The notes beneath the pieces were generated by a model, which was not told where the DNA came from, made no database searches, and worked only from the letters and a program-made list of their open reading frames with translations. Shown piece after piece: positions 7,737 to 10,019 of a stretch of 10,019 bases of DNA; the first letter of the stretch is position 1; each line of letters begins with the position of its first letter. A program made the translations under genes and the position numbers. The stretch is from assembly GCA_016200445.1 (NCBI GenBank), contig JACQEQ010000385.1, positions 1 through 10,019 of the forward strand, read 5' to 3'. Origin of the DNA: Gammaproteobacteria bacterium (GTDB lineage Bacteria > Pseudomonadota > Gammaproteobacteria > SG8-11).

Positions 7737-7741
7737 AGGAG
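7737..7741 (+). promoter_or_regulatory. Ribosome binding site deciding a GTG start
   Basis: AGGAG lies eight bases before the GTG at 7750. The same frame is open from a TTG at 7720 and also has a GTG at 7744. However, the TTG lacks a Shine-Dalgarno sequence and the 7744 GTG is only two bases from this one. The site therefore favours 7750. Confidence 0.65.
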
Positions 7742-7749
7742 CCGTGCTT

Positions 7750-8595
7750 GTGAGATTGAGTGCCAAAGAATTCCGCGACTGGGATAATCGCTGCATCACC
7801 TTGCTGGGCATGTCCGGCGTGGGCAAAACGCGGCTGGCGATGATGCTGCGGCGCAGCCACTGGTTTCATTTTTCCGGCGATTACCGCATCGGCACGCGTT
7901 ACCTCGACGAGGCGATTCTTGACAATATCAAGCAGAAGATCATGCACATTCCGTTTTTGCGCGATCTGCTGCGTACCGACTCGATATACATCCGCAATAA
8001 TTTGTCGGTCGACAATCTCAAGCCGGTGTCGAGTTTCTTAGGCAAGCTGGGTAATCCCGAACACGGCGGCTTGGGGCTCGCGGAGTTCAAATACCGGCAA
8101 GAATTGCATCGTGTCGCGGAGATCGCCGCGATGCGCGATGTGCCGGAATTCATTCGCAAGGCGCAAGAGATTTACGGCTACCCGCATTTCGTCAACGATG
8201 CCGGCGGCAGCGTCTGCGAACTCGACGATCCGCAGACCATCGACATCGTCAGCAAGCACACGCTGGTGCTTTACATTCAAGCCACCAAAAGCGACGAGCA
8301 AGCGTTGATCCGGCGCGCGGTGGAAGACCCTAAACCGCTGTATTACCGCGAAGCATTTCTGGATGAACAACTTGCCGTTTACATGGCGGAAAAACACATC
8401 GACTACGTTGCGTTAATCGAGCCGGACGATTTCGTGCGCTGGATGTTCCCGCGCCTGTTTTATTCGCGCATTCCACGTTACGAGGCGATTGCCCGCGAAC
8501 ACGGCTACACCGTCACCACCGACGAAGTTGCCAAAGTGACCGACGAATCCGGGTTTCTACGCTTGATTGAGACGGCGCTTGATCGGCATGCTTAG
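7750..8595 (+). CDS. P-loop NTPase of unknown function, 281 aa
   Basis: A Walker A motif GMSGVGKT is at residues 20-27, right after a hydrophobic strand (CITLL), so the protein should bind ATP or GTP. The loop sits near the N-terminus, as in small nucleotide kinases and kinase-like ATPases. No canonical Walker B or AAA+ sensor motif is obvious. FVNDAGGSVCEL (about 147-158) and the strand TLVLYIQAT (about 171-179) are candidates for the Asp-bearing strand and core sheet. The C-terminal part is helical with several aromatic and charged residues. There is no signal peptide or membrane segment, so it should be cytoplasmic. It is divergent from the PilZ gene, and no partner gene follows on the same strand before the structured repeat. 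I believe similar uncharacterised ATPases occur in proteobacteria, but I cannot assign a substrate. Confidence 0.88.
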   Translation: MRLSAKEFRDWDNRCITLLGMSGVGKTRLAMMLRRSHWFHFSGDYRIGTRYLDEAILDNIKQKIMHIPFLRDLLRTDSIYIRNNLSVDNLKPVSSFLGKLGNPEHGGLGLAEFKYRQELHRVAEIAAMRDVPEFIRKAQEIYGYPHFVNDAGGSVCELDDPQTIDIVSKHTLVLYIQATKSDEQALIRRAVEDPKPLYYREAFLDEQLAVYMAEKHIDYVALIEPDDFVRWMFPRLFYSRIPRYEAIAREHGYTVTTDEVAKVTDESGFLRLIETALDRHA

Positions 8596-8604
8596 GACTC
8601 TCGT

Positions 8605-8766
8605 GTAGGAGTTTGCCCTCGGCAACGGCTCCTGCGTTGCTCCCTCGTGCATCCATGCACTCGTCGGCGTGATTGCTTCGAGAGTGTGGCAATCGCGCCG
8701 GTCGCTACCGGCATCCATGCCTCGCGCGACACTTGGGCATCCTGCGCGGCGAGGGCAAACTTCTAC
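8605..8766. repeat. Palindromic multi-hairpin element with 17-base terminal inverted repeats
   Basis: The ends are inverted repeats: 8605-8621 (GTAGGAGTTTGCCCTCG) and 8750-8766 (CGAGGGCAAACTTCTAC), complementary at 16 of 17 positions. Between them are several short hairpins in a row. These are GCAACG/CGTTGC (8622-8640), GTGCAT-CC-ATGCAC (8647-8660), a 10-bp stem with one wobble pair (8667-8676 with 8689-8698), CGGT/ACCG (8699-8710), GGCAT-CC-ATGCC (8710-8721) and CGCGC/GCGCG (8723-8727 with 8744-8748). GCATCCATGC occurs twice. It lies between the NTPase stop and the formate dehydrogenase start and no ORF here looks real. It could be a dispersed non-autonomous repeat of the REP or MITE type, or a structured RNA. 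There is no T-run, so it is not a standard terminator. Confidence 0.68.
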
Positions 8767-8786
8767 CATATCCGCGAGCCGACCTC

Positions 8787-10019
8787 ATGCTGACCGTCAC
8801 GATCAACGGACAAGTTCATCACTTCGCTGCGGGGTTGACGGTGTTGCAAGCAGCTCAGCAGCTGGGCATTGTTATTCCCACGTTATGTCACGACGTGCGC
8901 CTTAAGCCTGCGGCCGCCTGCCGCCTGTGCCTGGTACAGATCGAAGGGCACGGTAAACCGGTGACGGCATGCAACACACCGCTGGCTGATCAGATGGTTG
9001 TCAACACCGCCCCGCCCGAGCTTGAAGCAGAGCGCCGCACCTTGCTGCGCTGGATGGCGCAGCACACGCCTGCAGATGCGGTGGCGCAGTGGCCCGATAA
9101 ACTATTTCACCGTGAATTGAATCGTTACGGCGTGCAAGCACACGCGACCGTCACTACCGCGCGCATCGATGCCAGCCATCCGCACATCCAGGTCGACATG
9201 TCGCGCTGCATTCTGTGTTATCGCTGCGTGCGCATTTGCGACGAGTTGCAGGGCCAGTTGGTCTGGCATGCGCTCGGGCACGGCGACAGCACGCACATCG
9301 TGCCGGGCACGGCAGCGTCGTTACTCGCCAGCCCCTGTGTCGGTTGCGGAGCATGTGTTGACACATGTCCGACCAGTGCGCTGCAAGACCGCGCTGTGCT
9401 CGACCACGGTGCACCGGATCGCTGGACACGTACCACGTGTCCTTATTGCGGCACCGGTTGTGAACTCGAACTGGGTACCCGCAGCGAGCGCGCGGTGGTG
9501 GCGCGGCCGGTGCTCGATGCGCCCGTCAACAAGGGGCACTTGTGCGTTAAGGGCCGCTACGCGGTGGAGTTCGGCTCGGCGCAAGATCGCATCACCACGC
9601 CGCTGCTGCGTGAGCGGGGCGTATGGCGTTCCGTAAGCTGGGACACAGCACTGAACCATGTGGCCGAGCGCTTGCACGCGCTGCGTACACAACATGGCGC
9701 CGACAGTGTGGCGGTGTTAGGTTCGGCACGCGCGACCAACGAAGACAATTACGTAGCGCAGAAATTCGCGCGCGTGGCGTTGGGTACGAACAATATCGAT
9801 TGTTGCGCGCGCGTCTGCCACACACCCACCGCCGCCGCGATGAAGCTGATGCTGGGCGCGGGCGCGGCGACCAATTCCTACGACGACTTCGAACGTGCGC
9901 AGCTCATTTTGATCTGCGGCGCCAATCCTACGGAAAACCATCCGGTGCTCGGCGCGCGCATCAAGCAAGCCGTGCGGCGCGGCGCCAAACTGATCGTGAT
10001 CGATCCGCGCCGCATCGAA
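8787..10019 (+). CDS. fdhF: Formate dehydrogenase alpha subunit, molybdopterin-dependent, Cys type (partial, runs off the right edge)
   Basis: The frame is open from ATG 8787 to the window end (411 codons, no stop). This is the catalytic subunit that oxidises formate to CO2 (or the reverse) and passes electrons through Fe-S clusters, usually to NAD via partner subunits. In order it shows: a plant-type [2Fe-2S] domain with Cys34, 45, 48 and 62; two ferredoxin-type [4Fe-4S] motifs, CILCYRC..C (141-151) and CVGCGAC..C (184-194); and the molybdopterin-domain [4Fe-4S] motif Cys218, 221, 225 and 253 followed by Lys255. The active-site block is NNIDCCARVCH, with Cys344 at the position of selenocysteine in E. 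coli FdhF and His345 beside it. The His-Cys cluster usual between the first two modules (as in FdsA and NuoG) lacks its cysteines here. About 300 or more C-terminal residues are off the window. No beta or gamma subunit gene lies upstream. The upstream ribosome site is weak. Relatives are also named fdhA or fdsA. Confidence 0.93.
   Translation, partial: MLTVTINGQVHHFAAGLTVLQAAQQLGIVIPTLCHDVRLKPAAACRLCLVQIEGHGKPVTACNTPLADQMVVNTAPPELEAERRTLLRWMAQHTPADAVAQWPDKLFHRELNRYGVQAHATVTTARIDASHPHIQVDMSRCILCYRCVRICDELQGQLVWHALGHGDSTHIVPGTAASLLASPCVGCGACVDTCPTSALQDRAVLDHGAPDRWTRTTCPYCGTGCELELGTRSERAVVARPVLDAPVNKGHLCVKGRYAVEFGSAQDRITTPLLRERGVWRSVSWDTALNHVAERLHALRTQHGADSVAVLGSARATNEDNYVAQKFARVALGTNNIDCCARVCHTPTAAAMKLMLGAGAATNSYDDFERAQLILICGANPTENHPVLGARIKQAVRRGAKLIVIDPRRIE

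Noticed and set aside
8605..8766. Integron attC site
   Set aside because: The element is palindromic, but no GTTRRRY core sites or integrase are seen and the flanking genes do not look like cassettes.
9169..9636. 155-codon plus-strand open frame inside the formate dehydrogenase gene
   Set aside because: It is in another frame of a clearly conserved enzyme gene; its Arg- and Cys-rich translation is typical of off-frame reading in high-GC DNA.

Overview
The window looks like a chromosomal segment of a Gram-negative bacterium, most likely a proteobacterium and probably a gammaproteobacterium. This is inferred from the Sec-exported proteins, a stand-alone PilZ protein and an NAD-type formate dehydrogenase alpha subunit. 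No taxon can be fixed from the sequence alone. There are seven protein genes, no tRNA, rRNA or CRISPR array, and no recognisable transposase.

The left part (about 150-7233) is a same-strand cluster of four genes. Three encode proteins with classical Sec signal peptides (552, 387 and 736 aa) and none of these three matches a family I can name. The fourth (609 aa) has an N-terminal membrane anchor or signal, a beta-rich N-terminal half and a helical HEAT-like C-terminal half. That layout recalls the N-terminal module of vitellogenin and other large lipid transfer proteins. Genes 2 and 3 overlap by one base (TAATG), and the first three genes have strong Shine-Dalgarno sequences. A hairpin follows gene 1 and a strong intrinsic terminator follows gene 3, only about 50 bases before gene 4. 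The cluster may be an exported lipid- or envelope-related system. That role is inference.

The right part (7312-10019) looks like ordinary backbone and is richer in G+C. A single-domain PilZ (cyclic di-GMP receptor) gene lies on the minus strand, convergent with gene 4. Divergent from it is a 281-aa P-loop NTPase of unknown role. Next is a 162-base palindromic element (8605-8766) with 17-base terminal inverted repeats enclosing several short hairpins. It ends 20 bases before an open-ended formate dehydrogenase alpha subunit gene. That gene carries [2Fe-2S], two ferredoxin-type [4Fe-4S] and one molybdopterin-domain [4Fe-4S] motifs and a Cys-type active site. It lacks the His-Cys cluster found in many relatives.

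The most interesting region is the four-gene exported cluster, especially the bacterial vitellogenin-N-like protein and its unknown partners. The structured repeat before the formate dehydrogenase gene comes next.
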